The notes: generated by a model not told the origin, from the sequence alone. DNA of 64,000 nt from Actinomadura macrotermitis (GCF_009604375.1 NZ_WEGH01000006.1:186001-250000); one strand, 5' to 3'; positions 8,833 to 20,418 are shown, counted from the stretch's first letter. Numbers and translations: made by a program.

Positions 8833-8854
8833 CCGCGATTCTCATCAATCGCGG
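8833..8854. promoter_or_regulatory. inverted repeat upstream of the LAL regulator
   Basis: CCGCGATT, a 6-nt loop and AATCGCGG form a perfect 8-bp inverted repeat 53 bp before the regulator start. The local AT content is raised (GGCATAAGGGATGATC just after). It may be an operator or part of the 5' leader. The rest of the 238-bp gap from the P450 stop (8669) holds nothing else I recognise. Confidence 0.35.
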
Positions 8855-8906
8855 CATAAGGGATGATCACGGCGTGTCGACCGCCTGTCACTGTTGGGGT
8901 GTGGAC

Positions 8907-11834
8907 ATGGAGGGTCGTGCGGAGCGACATCGCGGCGGCCTGCCCGCGCACGGCGGCCCGCCCGGCACCGTGCCGCTGGTCGGGCGCCGGGACCTGCTGC
9001 CGCTGCTCGACGCCGCCCTGGAGGACACCGCCGCGGGCGCCTTCCGCTTCGTCGCGCTCGTCGGCGAGCCCGGCGCGGGCAAGTCCCGGCTGCTGACCGA
9101 GCTCGCCGCCGCCGCGGCCGCGCACAAGCTCGCCACCCTGCTCGGCCGGGCCGCCGAGTTCGAGCAGGAGATGCCGTTCGGCGCCGTCGTGGACGCGCTC
9201 GACGACCGGCTGGAGGAGGAGCGCCCCGATCTCGGCGCCGCCGCGACCGGGCTGCTGGCGACCGTCTTCCCGGCCCTGTCGGCCGCGCCCGCCGGGCCGC
9301 CGCCCGCCCTCGGCGCCGCGGCCACCCCGGTCGCCCGCTACCAGCTGTTCCGCGCCGTCCGGCGCCTGCTGGAGGAGCTGGCCGGGCCGTCGGGCCTGGT
9401 GCTGGTCCTGGACGACGTGCACTGGGCCGACGACGCCACCCTCGACCTGCTGGACCACCTGGTCCGCCACCCGCCGCGCGCCCGGGTGCTGATCGCGGTC
9501 GCCTACCGGCCCGCGCAGGCCTCCCCGCGCCTGGCCGCCCTGGTGGAGTCCTCGCTGCAGGGCGGCTGCGGCCGCCGGCACACCGTCGGTCCGCTCAGCG
9601 AGGACGAGGTCGCCGAGCTGCTCGGGCCCGGCGTGAGCGACGCCCGCCGCCGCGAGCTGTACCAGGCCAGCGGCGGCAACCCCTTCTACCTGGAGGCGCT
9701 CGCGCGCAGCCCCGAGCCGTTCACCGGCGGCACCGCCGAGGGCGATCTGCCGCCCGCGGTGCGCGCCGCGCTGCAGGTCGAGCTGAGCGGCCTGTCGCCG
9801 AACGCGCTGCTGGTCGCCCAGGGCGCGGCCGTGGCCGCCGACGAGTTCGCGCCGCTGCCCGCCGCCGTGGCCGCCGAGGTGAGCGAGCAGACCGCGCTGG
9901 AGGCGCTGGACGAGCTGGTCGCCCGCGACATCGTCCGCCCGGTCGGCGGGCGCTTCCAGTTCCGCCACCCGCTGGTCCGGCACGCCGCCTACGCCTCGGC
10001 CGCCGCCGGCTGGCGGCTGGCCGCGCACGGCCGCGTCGCCGCCTACCTGGCCGAGATCGGCGCCCCCGCCGCGGCGCGCGCCAGCCACGTGGAGCGCTCG
10101 GGCCGGGTCGGCGACCGCGCCGCGATCGCCACGCTCGTCGAGGCCGCCCGCGCGTTCAGCGGCCAGGCCCCGACCACCGCCGCGCACTGGCTGCAGGCCG
10201 CGCTCGCCCTGATGCCCGAGAACGCCGCCGGCACCGGCGACGGGCTGCCGTCCCGGCTCGACCTGATGCTGGAGCTCGCGCAGGTCCAGTCGGTCGGCGG
10301 GCACCTGGCCGAGGGCCGCGAGACCGCGCGGACGCTGCTGCGGCTGCTGCCCGCCGACGACCATCACCGCCGCGCGCGCGCCGCCCGCTTCGCCGCGCTG
10401 ATGGAACGCCAGCTGGACCGCCCCGCCGAAGCGCGCGCGCTGCTGCTGGACGAGCTGCGCCGCATCCCCGACCCGCGCTCCCCCGCCGCGATCCCGCTGC
10501 GCATGCGGCTCATCGCCGAGCGGATGATGCGCATCGACTTCCGCGCGGCGCAGGCCGTGCTGGACCTGATGCCCGACAGCTCCGAGGACTGGGAGCCCAG
10601 CCTGGAGGTCGCGGTCGCCGCGATGCGGCCGATGCCGGCGTTCGCCGGCGGGCGGATCGCCGACGCGCTCGCCTACGCCGAGGCCGCCGACCGGCTGGTG
10701 GACGCCGCGCCCGACGAGCACCTGGCCGACTGGATGGACGCCATCGCCTGGCTGTGCTGGGCCGAGACGTTCATGGGCCGGTTCGCCGGGGCCGCCGAGC
10801 GGTTCGAGCGGGCCGCCCGCGTGGCCCGCGCCACCGGGCAGCAGTACATCGTCACCAACCTGATGGCGGGCCTCGCGCGCGCGCACGGCACGCTCGGCCG
10901 TCTCACCGAGGCCGCCGCCGCCGCGGAGGAGGCCGTCGGCGAGGCCCGGCTGCTCACCTCCGGCCAGCAGCTGGTGTTCGCGCTCACCCAGCAGAGCCTG
11001 GTCGCCTGCTGGTCCGGCGACGAGGAAACCGCGCTGCGGCACGCCGAGGAAGCCGTCCAGGTCGGCGCGGGCTTCGGTGAGTGGTGGGGCTCGATGGCCC
11101 GCTACGCGCAGGCGATGGCGCTGATCGGCCTCGGCCGCCTGGACGACGGCCACGAGGCCGTCATGCGGGCCTGCAACCGGTTCGAGGCGCCCGTGCTCGA
11201 CCAGGCCACCCTGCTCAGCTGCTGCGAGACGCTGGCGGCGCTGGAGGCCGGCCGGGGCCGGCCGAAGGAGGCCGAGGCCTGGGCGGACCGCGCCGGGGCG
11301 ATGGTCATTCCGGGCTTGGAAGGCAACAACGGGCTCGCCCGGCTCGCGCGCGCGCACGCGCTCGTCCCCACCGCCCCCGCCGAAGCGGCCGGCGTCGCCG
11401 ACGAGGCCGCTGCGGTCTTCACCAAGCACGGGCTGCGCGTGCACGCGGGTCGTGCCCTGCTGCGCGCCGGCACCGCACACGGCGAGGCCGGCGACCGCGC
11501 CGCCGCGCTGGAGCGGCTGCGCGAGGCCACCGGGCTGTTCGAGAAGTGCGGCGCGCGCACCCTGCACGGCCAGGCCGTCCGCGAGCAGCGCCGGCTCGGC
11601 GTGCGGGTGCCGGCGACCGGCCCGCGCGGCGGCTCCGGCACGGGCGGGCTGTCCAAGCGCGAGCGGGAGGTCGCCGCGCTGGTCGCGGAGGGCTGCACCA
11701 ACGCCCAGATCGCCGAGCGGCTGTTCGTCAGCGTGCGCACCGTCGAGACCCACCTGTCGCACATCTTCGCCAAGCTCGGCGTCTCCTCGCGCGTCGGCGT
11801 CGTCGGCGCCCTCAACCGCGCCGGCCGCGACTGA
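8907..11834 (+). CDS. LuxR-family ATPase regulator (LAL type)
   Basis: This 975-residue protein has the LAL architecture: an N-terminal AAA/NB-ARC-like ATPase with Walker A GEPGAGKS and Walker B VLVLDDVHWAD, a long helical TPR-like middle, and a C-terminal LuxR helix-turn-helix (LSKREREVAALVAEG and VSVRTVETHLSHIFAKLG). Such proteins are large transcriptional activators in actinomycetes, often cluster-linked and responsive to unknown effectors. The ATG at 8907 is preferred because GGGGT lies about 8 nt upstream; an in-frame GTG lies two codons earlier. The next genes (hydrolase and GMC oxidase, same strand, 155 bp on) are plausible targets. Confidence 0.92.
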   Translation: MEGRAERHRGGLPAHGGPPGTVPLVGRRDLLPLLDAALEDTAAGAFRFVALVGEPGAGKSRLLTELAAAAAAHKLATLLGRAAEFEQEMPFGAVVDALDDRLEEERPDLGAAATGLLATVFPALSAAPAGPPPALGAAATPVARYQLFRAVRRLLEELAGPSGLVLVLDDVHWADDATLDLLDHLVRHPPRARVLIAVAYRPAQASPRLAALVESSLQGGCGRRHTVGPLSEDEVAELLGPGVSDARRRELYQASGGNPFYLEALARSPEPFTGGTAEGDLPPAVRAALQVELSGLSPNALLVAQGAAVAADEFAPLPAAVAAEVSEQTALEALDELVARDIVRPVGGRFQFRHPLVRHAAYASAAAGWRLAAHGRVAAYLAEIGAPAAARASHVERSGRVGDRAAIATLVEAARAFSGQAPTTAAHWLQAALALMPENAAGTGDGLPSRLDLMLELAQVQSVGGHLAEGRETARTLLRLLPADDHHRRARAARFAALMERQLDRPAEARALLLDELRRIPDPRSPAAIPLRMRLIAERMMRIDFRAAQAVLDLMPDSSEDWEPSLEVAVAAMRPMPAFAGGRIADALAYAEAADRLVDAAPDEHLADWMDAIAWLCWAETFMGRFAGAAERFERAARVARATGQQYIVTNLMAGLARAHGTLGRLTEAAAAAEEAVGEARLLTSGQQLVFALTQQSLVACWSGDEETALRHAEEAVQVGAGFGEWWGSMARYAQAMALIGLGRLDDGHEAVMRACNRFEAPVLDQATLLSCCETLAALEAGRGRPKEAEAWADRAGAMVIPGLEGNNGLARLARAHALVPTAPAEAAGVADEAAAVFTKHGLRVHAGRALLRAGTAHGEAGDRAAALERLREATGLFEKCGARTLHGQAVREQRRLGVRVPATGPRGGSGTGGLSKREREVAALVAEGCTNAQIAERLFVSVRTVETHLSHIFAKLGVSSRVGVVGALNRAGRD

Positions 11835-11989
11835 CCGCGGGCGCCCGGAGAGAACCACCCGCCGTTCCGTGGCGTCTGACCTGTTGTGACAGGCCCACGG
11901 GCCCGCGGGGAGACAAGTCAGGGTTTACCACGATGCCCCCGTGGCACCGGGGGCCGCATCATCGATGCGGGGCAATCACGGAGGCGGAG

Positions 11990-13084
11990 ATGGCAAGCAC
12001 GATCGCGCGGTTCACCCTGGACGGCGTCCAGGACGCCGACATCACGGTGCACCCGTTCGCGACCGGGGACGGGCTCGGCCTGGAGCTCACCCGCTACACC
12101 CGCGGGGAGTCCGACGACGTCGTCCTGCTGGTGCACGGCCTCACCTCCGCCAGCGACGTGTTCATCATGCCCGAGCACCGCAACCTCGCCACCCACCTGC
12201 TGGACAGCGGCTTCACCGACGTGTGGGCGCTGGACTTCCGGATGAGCGGCCGGTTCCCCTACGACACCGAGAGCCACCGCTACACCCTCGACGACATCGC
12301 CCTGTACGACTTCCCGGCGGCCCTCGCCGAGCTGCGCCGCCACGTCGGCGACCGGCGCGTCCACGTGATCGCGCACTGCCTGGGGTCGGTGTCGTTCTCG
12401 ATGAGCCTGTTCGCCGGCGCGGTGACCGGCATCGCCAGCCTGACCTGCAACAGCGTGTCGCTGACGCCGCGCGTCCCGGCGTTCTCCCGGCTGAAGCTGA
12501 CCCTCGGGCCGGCGTTCCTGGAGTACGTCGTCGGGCTGCCCTACATCGACCCGCGCTTCGGCGACGCGCCGGTGCTCACCCGGGGCTGGATGCTGTCGAA
12601 GGCGGTGTCGCTGTTCCACCGCGAGTGCGACGTGAGCGCCTGCCACCTGCAGAGCTTCCAGTGGGGCGCGGGCAAGCCCGCGATGTACCGGCACGCGAAC
12701 CTGCTGCCGGTCACGCACGAGCGGATGGCCGACATCTGCGGCGCGTCCGGGCTGCACTACTACCGGCACGTCCGCAAGATGATCGAGGCCGGGCACGCGG
12801 TCAAGTACGACGCCGGGTCCAAGGCCCACGCGAGCCTGCCGCAGAACTACCTGCGGAACGCCGCCGACGTCCAGACGCCGCTGCTGCTGCTCGCGCCGGA
12901 GCAGAACAAGGTCTTCGCCGACTCCAACCCGCACCTGCACAAGATCCTGGAGAAGGCGGCGCCGGGCCGGCACGAGCTGCGCCCGCTGCCCGGCTACGGC
13001 CACCTGGACCCGCTGATCGGCAAGAACGCCCACCTCGACGTCTTCCCGCACATCGTCGACTTCATCAAGCGCCACAGCGCCTGA
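11990..13084 (+). CDS. alpha/beta hydrolase with a Cys nucleophile, GMC-oxidase partner
   Basis: The 364-residue protein shows an alpha/beta-hydrolase fold: an early strand ending LLVHGLTSASD, a nucleophile elbow AHCLGS with Cys130 where Ser is usual, and a C-terminal PGYGHLDPLIG that supplies the His. Cys in this position is known from PHA synthases and some thioesterase-like hydrolases. The ATG at 11990 has a GGAGGCGGAG ribosome binding site. It lies 32 bp before the cholesterol-oxidase-like gene, so the two are almost certainly cotranscribed. A role in sterol or acyl-ester processing is inference. Confidence 0.85.
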   Translation: MASTIARFTLDGVQDADITVHPFATGDGLGLELTRYTRGESDDVVLLVHGLTSASDVFIMPEHRNLATHLLDSGFTDVWALDFRMSGRFPYDTESHRYTLDDIALYDFPAALAELRRHVGDRRVHVIAHCLGSVSFSMSLFAGAVTGIASLTCNSVSLTPRVPAFSRLKLTLGPAFLEYVVGLPYIDPRFGDAPVLTRGWMLSKAVSLFHRECDVSACHLQSFQWGAGKPAMYRHANLLPVTHERMADICGASGLHYYRHVRKMIEAGHAVKYDAGSKAHASLPQNYLRNAADVQTPLLLLAPEQNKVFADSNPHLHKILEKAAPGRHELRPLPGYGHLDPLIGKNAHLDVFPHIVDFIKRHSA

Positions 13085-13116
13085 CCGTCCGGACACGTAA
13101 GGAGCAGGAGCCCAGC

Positions 13117-15474
<2,358 letters not shown>

Positions 15475-15487
15475 GGCCGCCACGAAC

Positions 15488-15535
15488 GTCCAGCCCGAGG
15501 GAACTGCGGGGTGCTCTCGGGCTGGACCCTTTTTC
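15488..15535. terminator. strong intrinsic terminator between convergent genes
   Basis: GTCCAGCCCGAG (15488-15499) and CTCGGGCTGGAC (15516-15527) form a perfect 12-bp stem with a 16-nt loop, followed by CCTTTTT on the plus strand. It is a classical Rho-independent terminator for the hydrolase-GMC operon, and its hairpin also lies just beyond the stop of the convergent metallohydrolase gene. Confidence 0.9.
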
Positions 15536-17556
15536 TAAGGAAGCCGCGACCGGTAGACCGCGCGGGCCTCCTCCAGCAGCGCGAGGTGGTCGCCGAGCTG
15601 CCCGGCGCCGTCCAGCCGGGCCTGGGTGCGGATCAGGTCCGCCAGGCCGTCCAGGTACTCCAGGCACCAGCGGACGTCGGCCTCGCGCGCGACGGGCCGC
15701 CCGGCGACGTCCAGGTACACCGGGCTGGTGTGCGCGAACGCGCCCGCGTAGTGCATCGAGCGCGGGCCGGGCGGGCCTTCCGCGACGGCGACCACGTAGG
15801 TGGGGCCGTCCACGGTCAGCTCGGCGGTGAGCTCGCCGGGCGGTCCCTCGGCCAGCACGCCGTCCGCGGTGCGCAGCTGCACCGTGAGCAGTTCGGGACC
15901 GGCCGCGCGGGCGGTGACGGTCACGGTGTCGCCCGGTTTGAGGTCGAGGGTGTCGCCGGGGCCGCACCCGTTCACCTCCAGCTCCAGCCAGGGGCCGGTG
16001 GTGGCGAACGTGCGGCCGGCCCGGATCGCGTCCGCGAACGAGGCGGCGGTGAGCGGGCCGTCCACCTTGGCGTAGACGCGCTCCCAGCCGGGCGGGCTGG
16101 ACTGGTTGCCGCGGCGCGCGAACGACAGCATCGCGTCGGTGCCCGCGGTGGCGGCCAGCCGGACGCCCGCGCCGAGCAGCCGCCGGTACACCACGGCGGT
16201 CGCCTGGACCGAGGAGTGGTTCAGCACGTCCAGGCTGTCGACCAGGCCGAGCGCGGCGTCGGCGACGATCTCGCGGGCCGAGCAGTTGCGGCCCGAGGCC
16301 AGCGCGGACGCGGGCGGGTCGTCGTCGCCCATCGGCAGGTGGAACGGGTGGCTGTAGCCGAGGACGGCGCCGAGGGAGCGCAGCTCGCGGCAGCCCTCGG
16401 CGTTCGGCGGCCAGTCCATGGCGTCCCCGAACCCGGTGTGGAAGCGGGCGGGCGGCGCGGCGACGCCGAACGCGTAGATGTGGCCGAGCAGGTCGTTGCG
16501 GTACTCCACGCCGAGGCGCGCCACGTGCGCGCCGTCCGACCAGGGCAGGTCCTGCCCGGCCCAGTGCGCCAGCGCCTCGCGGTCGTAGACGCGCTCGGTG
16601 GCGACGTTGCCGGCGACCAGGTTGAGGACGTGCAGGTCCTCGCCGTGCTGGACGGCGGCGGCCTGCGCGGGGGTGCCGACGGTGTCGCCGGTCCAGTTCA
16701 TGTGGACGTGCATGTCGCCGCCGTACCAGCCGCGTGCGGCGGCGTCGTACAGCCGCTCGGGCGTCAGCTCGACGAGCGTCTCGGCGCCCTCCTCGGGCGT
16801 GACGGCGCGCTCGGCCTCCGCGTACTCCATGCCCCGGGTGACGGTGACGGTGAGCGGCCCGGCGGGGACGTCCAGGACGAGGTCGTCGCCGTGGAAGTAG
16901 GGGCGGCGGTGGGCGTCGATGCGGTGCGGGACGCCCTCGGGGTACCAGCCCTGCCCGTCCCGCCCGGTCACGCTCCACCGGCAGGGGAACCCGGCGCGCA
17001 GCCGCAGCCGGGCGGCGGGGACCCGGCGGGTCAGGCCGTCCAGGTCGATGCGGATGCCGTCCAGGACGACCTCGCTCAGGGTGGAGATCCGCACCAGCCG
17101 GGCGCCGCCGGGCCGCACCTGGTGCTCGGCCCCGTCCACCCGCACGGTCACCGGGTGGTCCCGTGAGGAGTCGACGAGCAGCGCGGTGTGGAACGCGGCG
17201 CCGGTCAGCACCTCCTGGCGGTTCGCCTCCAGCCGCGCGCCGTCCGGGGTGACGCGCAGCGCGGCGAGGTTGTCGGGGACCTGCCCGGCGAGCGCGTCGC
17301 GGATCACCTCGTGCAGGTCCAGCTCCAGGATGCGCGCCTCGATCTCCTGCTCGCCGATGCCGGGGTACCGGTCGACGACCTGCTGCAGGCAGGTGATCCA
17401 GAACGCGTGCTCGTCCAGCAAGTAGGCGCTGGTCTCGATCTGCCGGACGAGCCCGATGGGGTCCTCGCCCCAGGTCGGGCCGTGCTCGGCGAGCAGCGCG
17501 CGGTACTCGCGCAGCGCCCGCTCCACGGCGGGCGGCAGTGTCGGGTCGTCGCACAT
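15535..17556 (-). CDS. CehA/McbA-family metallohydrolase (PHP-like)
   Basis: The 673-residue product has a metal-binding HxH in GGDMHVHMNWTGD near the middle, further His residues in LGYSHPFHLP and a TAGTDAMLSF segment. This matches the PHP-like domain of CehA/McbA phosphoesterase or carbamate-hydrolase relatives. An N-terminal helical part of about 100 residues and a beta-rich linker precede it, and another beta domain follows. No signal peptide is visible from the ATG at 17554-17556, which has GGAG 9 nt upstream. McbA and CehA hydrolyse carbaryl, but the substrate here is unknown. It stands alone. Confidence 0.8.
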   Translation of the reverse strand: MCDDPTLPPAVERALREYRALLAEHGPTWGEDPIGLVRQIETSAYLLDEHAFWITCLQQVVDRYPGIGEQEIEARILELDLHEVIRDALAGQVPDNLAALRVTPDGARLEANRQEVLTGAAFHTALLVDSSRDHPVTVRVDGAEHQVRPGGARLVRISTLSEVVLDGIRIDLDGLTRRVPAARLRLRAGFPCRWSVTGRDGQGWYPEGVPHRIDAHRRPYFHGDDLVLDVPAGPLTVTVTRGMEYAEAERAVTPEEGAETLVELTPERLYDAAARGWYGGDMHVHMNWTGDTVGTPAQAAAVQHGEDLHVLNLVAGNVATERVYDREALAHWAGQDLPWSDGAHVARLGVEYRNDLLGHIYAFGVAAPPARFHTGFGDAMDWPPNAEGCRELRSLGAVLGYSHPFHLPMGDDDPPASALASGRNCSAREIVADAALGLVDSLDVLNHSSVQATAVVYRRLLGAGVRLAATAGTDAMLSFARRGNQSSPPGWERVYAKVDGPLTAASFADAIRAGRTFATTGPWLELEVNGCGPGDTLDLKPGDTVTVTARAAGPELLTVQLRTADGVLAEGPPGELTAELTVDGPTYVVAVAEGPPGPRSMHYAGAFAHTSPVYLDVAGRPVAREADVRWCLEYLDGLADLIRTQARLDGAGQLGDHLALLEEARAVYRSRLP

Positions 17557-17726
17557 GGCGGGTGTCTCCCCGTTCGTCGGCGTCCGTGCTCGTGGCCGTC
17601 GCCAGCGTGACACGGAACGCCGCGCTCGGAAAGCGACCGCTTACCGGGCGCGGGGGGCGGTCCTCGCCCGCGGGTGCACGATCCTGCGCCCCGGTAGGCT
17701 CTTCCTACAACGATCTTGGAGGTGCG

Positions 17727-18410
17727 ATGGCCCCGGTCACGCTGATCACCGGCGGGGGCACCGGCATCGGTGCCGCCGCCGCCCGGCTGCTGCTCGCCCG
17801 CGGCCACCGGGTGGCCGTCACCGGCCGCCGCGCCGGGCCGCTCGCCGAACTGGCGGCCGAGGGGGCGCTGCCGCTGACCGGCGACACCGCCGACGCCGCC
17901 GACGTCGAGGCCGCGGTGGCGGCCACCGTCGCCGAGTACGGCCGGCTCGACCACGTGGTCGCCAACGCCGGGATCTCCACCCACGACACCCTCGCCGACG
18001 GCGACCCCGAGCGGTGGAAGGCGATGCTGCTGACCAACGTCCTCGGCCCGGCGCTGCTCATCCGGGCCGCGCTGCCCGCCCTCAAGGAGAGCGGGGGGCG
18101 CGTCGTGCTGGTCGGCAGCACCGCCGGAGTGCGCAACACCCCCGGCAACATGTACTCGGTCACCAAGTTCGCGGTGACCGCGCTCGCCGAGAACGCCCGC
18201 GTGCTGGTCACCGGCGACGGCGTCGGCGTCACCCTCGTCGCGCCCGGGCGGGTGGAGACGCCGTTCTGGGACTCGCGCGACGGCGGCGCCCCGGACGGGC
18301 CGATGCTGACCGCCGAGCAGATCGCCGAGGCGATCGCGTGGGCGGTCGGGCAGCCGGCCGGGGTGGACGTCAACAGCATCGTGGTCCGCCCGGTCGGCCA
18401 GGTGCCCTAG
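17727..18410 (+). CDS. short-chain dehydrogenase/reductase
   Basis: The 227-residue protein is a classical SDR with the cofactor motif TGGGTGIG at residues 8-15, the structural NAG (VANAGIS), the catalytic Ser in LVGSTAG and YSVTK containing the active Tyr and Lys. A Rossmann-type NAD(P)-dependent oxidoreductase acting on a carbonyl or alcohol is secure; the substrate is not. The ATG at 17727 has an excellent ribosome binding site (TTGGAGGTG). It is convergent with the flavoprotein gene only 4 bp downstream. Confidence 0.93.
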   Translation: MAPVTLITGGGTGIGAAAARLLLARGHRVAVTGRRAGPLAELAAEGALPLTGDTADAADVEAAVAATVAEYGRLDHVVANAGISTHDTLADGDPERWKAMLLTNVLGPALLIRAALPALKESGGRVVLVGSTAGVRNTPGNMYSVTKFAVTALAENARVLVTGDGVGVTLVAPGRVETPFWDSRDGGAPDGPMLTAEQIAEAIAWAVGQPAGVDVNSIVVRPVGQVP

Positions 18411-18414
18411 ACCC

Positions 18415-18831
18415 TCAGCGGGCCAGGCCGTAGAGGCGTTCGACGCGCAGCCGCAGCACGAGGCGGCCGTCGGCGACCATGGCGCGCCGGTAGTCGTCCC
18501 AGTCGGGGTGCTCGCCCCGGATCGCCCGGTAGACCTCGATCAGCTCCTCGACCGTGTCGTCGGCGGGGTCGGCCGCGACCGGGGTCAGCTCCGCGACGCC
18601 CTCGGCGACCGCGTACGACCAGCCGTCGGCGCTGCTGACCTGCAGGCTCGCCCGGGGGTCGCGGCGCAGGTTGCGGGTCTTGGCCCGGCCGTCGGTGACC
18701 GAGGCGCGGATCAGGCCGTCCGCGTGGTGGTAGTTGATGTTGGACAGCTGGGGCCGCCCGTCGCCCTTGATGGTGGCCAGCACGCCGAGGTCCCGGGTGT
18801 CCAGCAGCTTCACCAGCGCCGCGTCGCTCAT
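18415..18831 (-). CDS. PPOX-class F420-dependent or FMN-binding protein
   Basis: The 138-residue protein is a small split-barrel flavin/deazaflavin-binding protein. The opening LLDTRDLGVLATIKGDGRPQLSNINYHHADG is characteristic of actinobacterial PPOX-class F420-dependent enzymes, as is the end LRLRVERLYGLAR. These catalyse reductions with F420H2 or act on biliverdin-like substrates. The ATG at 18829-18831 has GGGAGGA 6 nt upstream, better than any earlier in-frame start. It is convergent with the SDR gene. Confidence 0.85.
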   Translation of the reverse strand: MSDAALVKLLDTRDLGVLATIKGDGRPQLSNINYHHADGLIRASVTDGRAKTRNLRRDPRASLQVSSADGWSYAVAEGVAELTPVAADPADDTVEELIEVYRAIRGEHPDWDDYRRAMVADGRLVLRLRVERLYGLAR

Positions 18832-18892
18832 CGTCGTCCTCCCGTTGGTGATCGTCGCCTCGGACAACCCCGGGACCGGCCTTTCCCTTCCC

Positions 18893-19519
18893 TCAGGCGT
18901 GCTGCCGGACCGCCGGGAACTCGATCACGCGGGTGTCCGGGGCGGCCTCGCCGGTGAAGACGTGGCCCTGGAAGACCGCCCCCTTCGCGCGGACCTTGAT
19001 GGGCTGGAAACCGCCCGGCGGCAGGGCGCACAGGCCGGTGCGGACCACGTCCTCGAACAACGCGTCCGAGACGACGTAGGCCAGGTCGCGGGCGGGGTCG
19101 TCCAGCAGGCGGCGCAGCGGCCGGGCGTCCAGCAGCCGCTGCACCACGATGGGCGCGTCGCCGGCCGGGCCGAACGGGCCCTCGGTCAGCGTGCCGTGGT
19201 GCAGCGCGAGCCGCAGCTGCAGCGGCGGCCCCGCCGGCCGCGCCTGGTTGCCGGCGCGCAGCGCGCCCGCCAGCGCGACGACGAAGTCGCCCGCCACCGC
19301 CGCGGGGTCCACGCCCTCGGGCAGCGTCGCCATCTCCCCGTCTCCGCCGACCTGCTTGGCGCAGCGGTCACGGTCCAGCCCGATGGCCGCCGCGGCGTGC
19401 TCCAGCGCCTCGGCCAGCTGCTGCTGCGCGAGCAGCTGCTCGCGGGTGTCCCGCCTGCTGTACGCCTTGATGTCCACCGCCATGAGAAGCCGGTAGACCA
19501 GGTGCGCGTTGCCGTTCAC
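18893..19519 (-). CDS. class III nucleotidyl-cyclase-like protein, probably degenerate
   Basis: The 208-residue product has the pattern of a cyclase homology domain: AVDIKAYSRRD supplies the first metal-binding Asp, GGDGEMATLPEG corresponds to the GDG turn with the second Asp, and LRLALHHGTLTEG matches the conserved RxGxHxG strand. The later substrate-specifying and transition-state residues are not obvious, so activity is doubtful. There is no membrane segment. GTG at 19519 is chosen because GAGAGG lies 9 nt upstream; ATG at 19483 is the alternative. It is divergent from the ECF sigma gene, 329 bp away. A signalling role is inference. Confidence 0.55.
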   Translation of the reverse strand: MNGNAHLVYRLLMAVDIKAYSRRDTREQLLAQQQLAEALEHAAAAIGLDRDRCAKQVGGDGEMATLPEGVDPAAVAGDFVVALAGALRAGNQARPAGPPLQLRLALHHGTLTEGPFGPAGDAPIVVQRLLDARPLRRLLDDPARDLAYVVSDALFEDVVRTGLCALPPGGFQPIKVRAKGAVFQGHVFTGEAAPDTRVIEFPAVRQHA

Positions 19520-19787
19520 TCCTGATCGCCTCTCGATCCTCAGGGCGAGCCGGGCCGGGTTGCCCTCGTTCGCCCCACCGCCGGAAGCGAGCGTCGTCCT
19601 GGTGAAGGAGAGGGCGCGGCGCCCTCCTTTGCCCTCGTGCCGGCTCTTGGACGCCCCGGCGGCGCCAGCCAGACCCGCAGGTAAGGGAAACCTGTCGAAC
19701 AAGTTAGGCCCGGCGCGGATTGAACCCTGCCTCTCCCCGGCCTCGTACTGCCTCCCGACGTGACGCCGGCCCTACCACGGAGGAAGC
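19520..19787. other. divergent intergenic region, cyclase-like gene and sigma factor
   Basis: This gap must hold the promoters for both divergent genes. The only structure I see is GAGGGCGC-G-GCGCCCTC at 19610-19626, a perfect inverted repeat too tight to form a full hairpin, which may be a protein-binding site. No RNA gene or gene remnant is recognisable. Confidence 0.4.
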
Positions 19788-19835
19788 GTGACAAAGCAGC
19801 GACGAACGGCCGCGACCGCCGCGACGGGCCGCTGA
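19788..19835 (+). CDS. possible 15-residue leader peptide ahead of the ECF sigma gene
   Basis: A GTG with GGAGGA immediately upstream (4-nt spacing) opens a frame encoding a short basic peptide that starts MTKQRRTAATAA and ends 13 bp before the sigma-factor start. The ribosome binding site and the position suggest a translated leader coupled to sigma synthesis. A chance reading frame is also possible, since it is very short and its composition is biased. Confidence 0.3.
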   Translation: MTKQRRTAATAATGR

Positions 19836-19848
19836 CCCGGAGGCGACG

Positions 19849-20418
19849 ATGGCCCACCGAACCCCCACCGCGCCGGGCACCTGGAGCTGGTTCCGCGCCG
19901 CCCCCGGCTCCGTCGACGACCAGGTCATCGTGACCGAGCTGTACCGCGTCTACGGGCGCCCGCTGCTGTCGTTCACGCTCCGCCTCACCGGCGGCGACCG
20001 GCACTGGGCCGAGGACGTGGTGCAGGAGACCATGATCCGGGCCTGGCGCAGCGCGCACCGGCTCGACGAGAACGCCGCGTCCCTGCTGCCGTGGCTGGCC
20101 ACCGTCGCCCGCCGCATCGTGATCGACGACCGCCGCCGCCGCAGCGCCCGCCCCCAGGAGGCGGGCGAGGGGCCGCTGGAGAACCTGCACGCGCCCGACG
20201 GGCTGGAGAACATGCTGCGTTCCGTCGTCGTGTCCGAGGCGCTGCTCGCGCTCTCCCCCGCCCACCGCGAGATCCTCAACGAGACCTACTTCCGGGACCG
20301 GTCGGTCAACGAGGCCGCCGAGGCCCTCGGCATCCCCGTCGGCACGGTGAAGTCCCGGGTCTACTACGCGCTCCGGGCACTGCGCGTCGCCCTGGAGGAG
20401 AGGGGGGTGACGCCGTGA
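19849..20418 (+). CDS. ECF-subfamily RNA polymerase sigma factor
   Basis: The 189-residue protein has sigma region 2 (LLSFTLRLTGGDRHWAEDVV, QETMIRAWR) and region 4 (LSPAHREILNETYFRD, GIPVGTVKSRVYYALRALR). The linker and lack of extra domains are typical of ECF sigma factors paired with a zinc anti-sigma protein, near the SigK/SigL-type groups. ATG at 19849 has CGGAGG upstream. Its stop overlaps the start of the anti-sigma gene as GTGA, so the two are translationally coupled. The regulon is unknown. Autoregulation is common in this class. Confidence 0.92.
   Translation: MAHRTPTAPGTWSWFRAAPGSVDDQVIVTELYRVYGRPLLSFTLRLTGGDRHWAEDVVQETMIRAWRSAHRLDENAASLLPWLATVARRIVIDDRRRRSARPQEAGEGPLENLHAPDGLENMLRSVVVSEALLALSPAHREILNETYFRDRSVNEAAEALGIPVGTVKSRVYYALRALRVALEERGVTP

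Noticed and set aside
8586..11858. 1090-residue protein antisense to the LAL regulator
   Set aside because: Long open frame on the opposite strand caused by high G+C; its translation has no domain motifs, whereas the plus strand has clear Walker and LuxR motifs.
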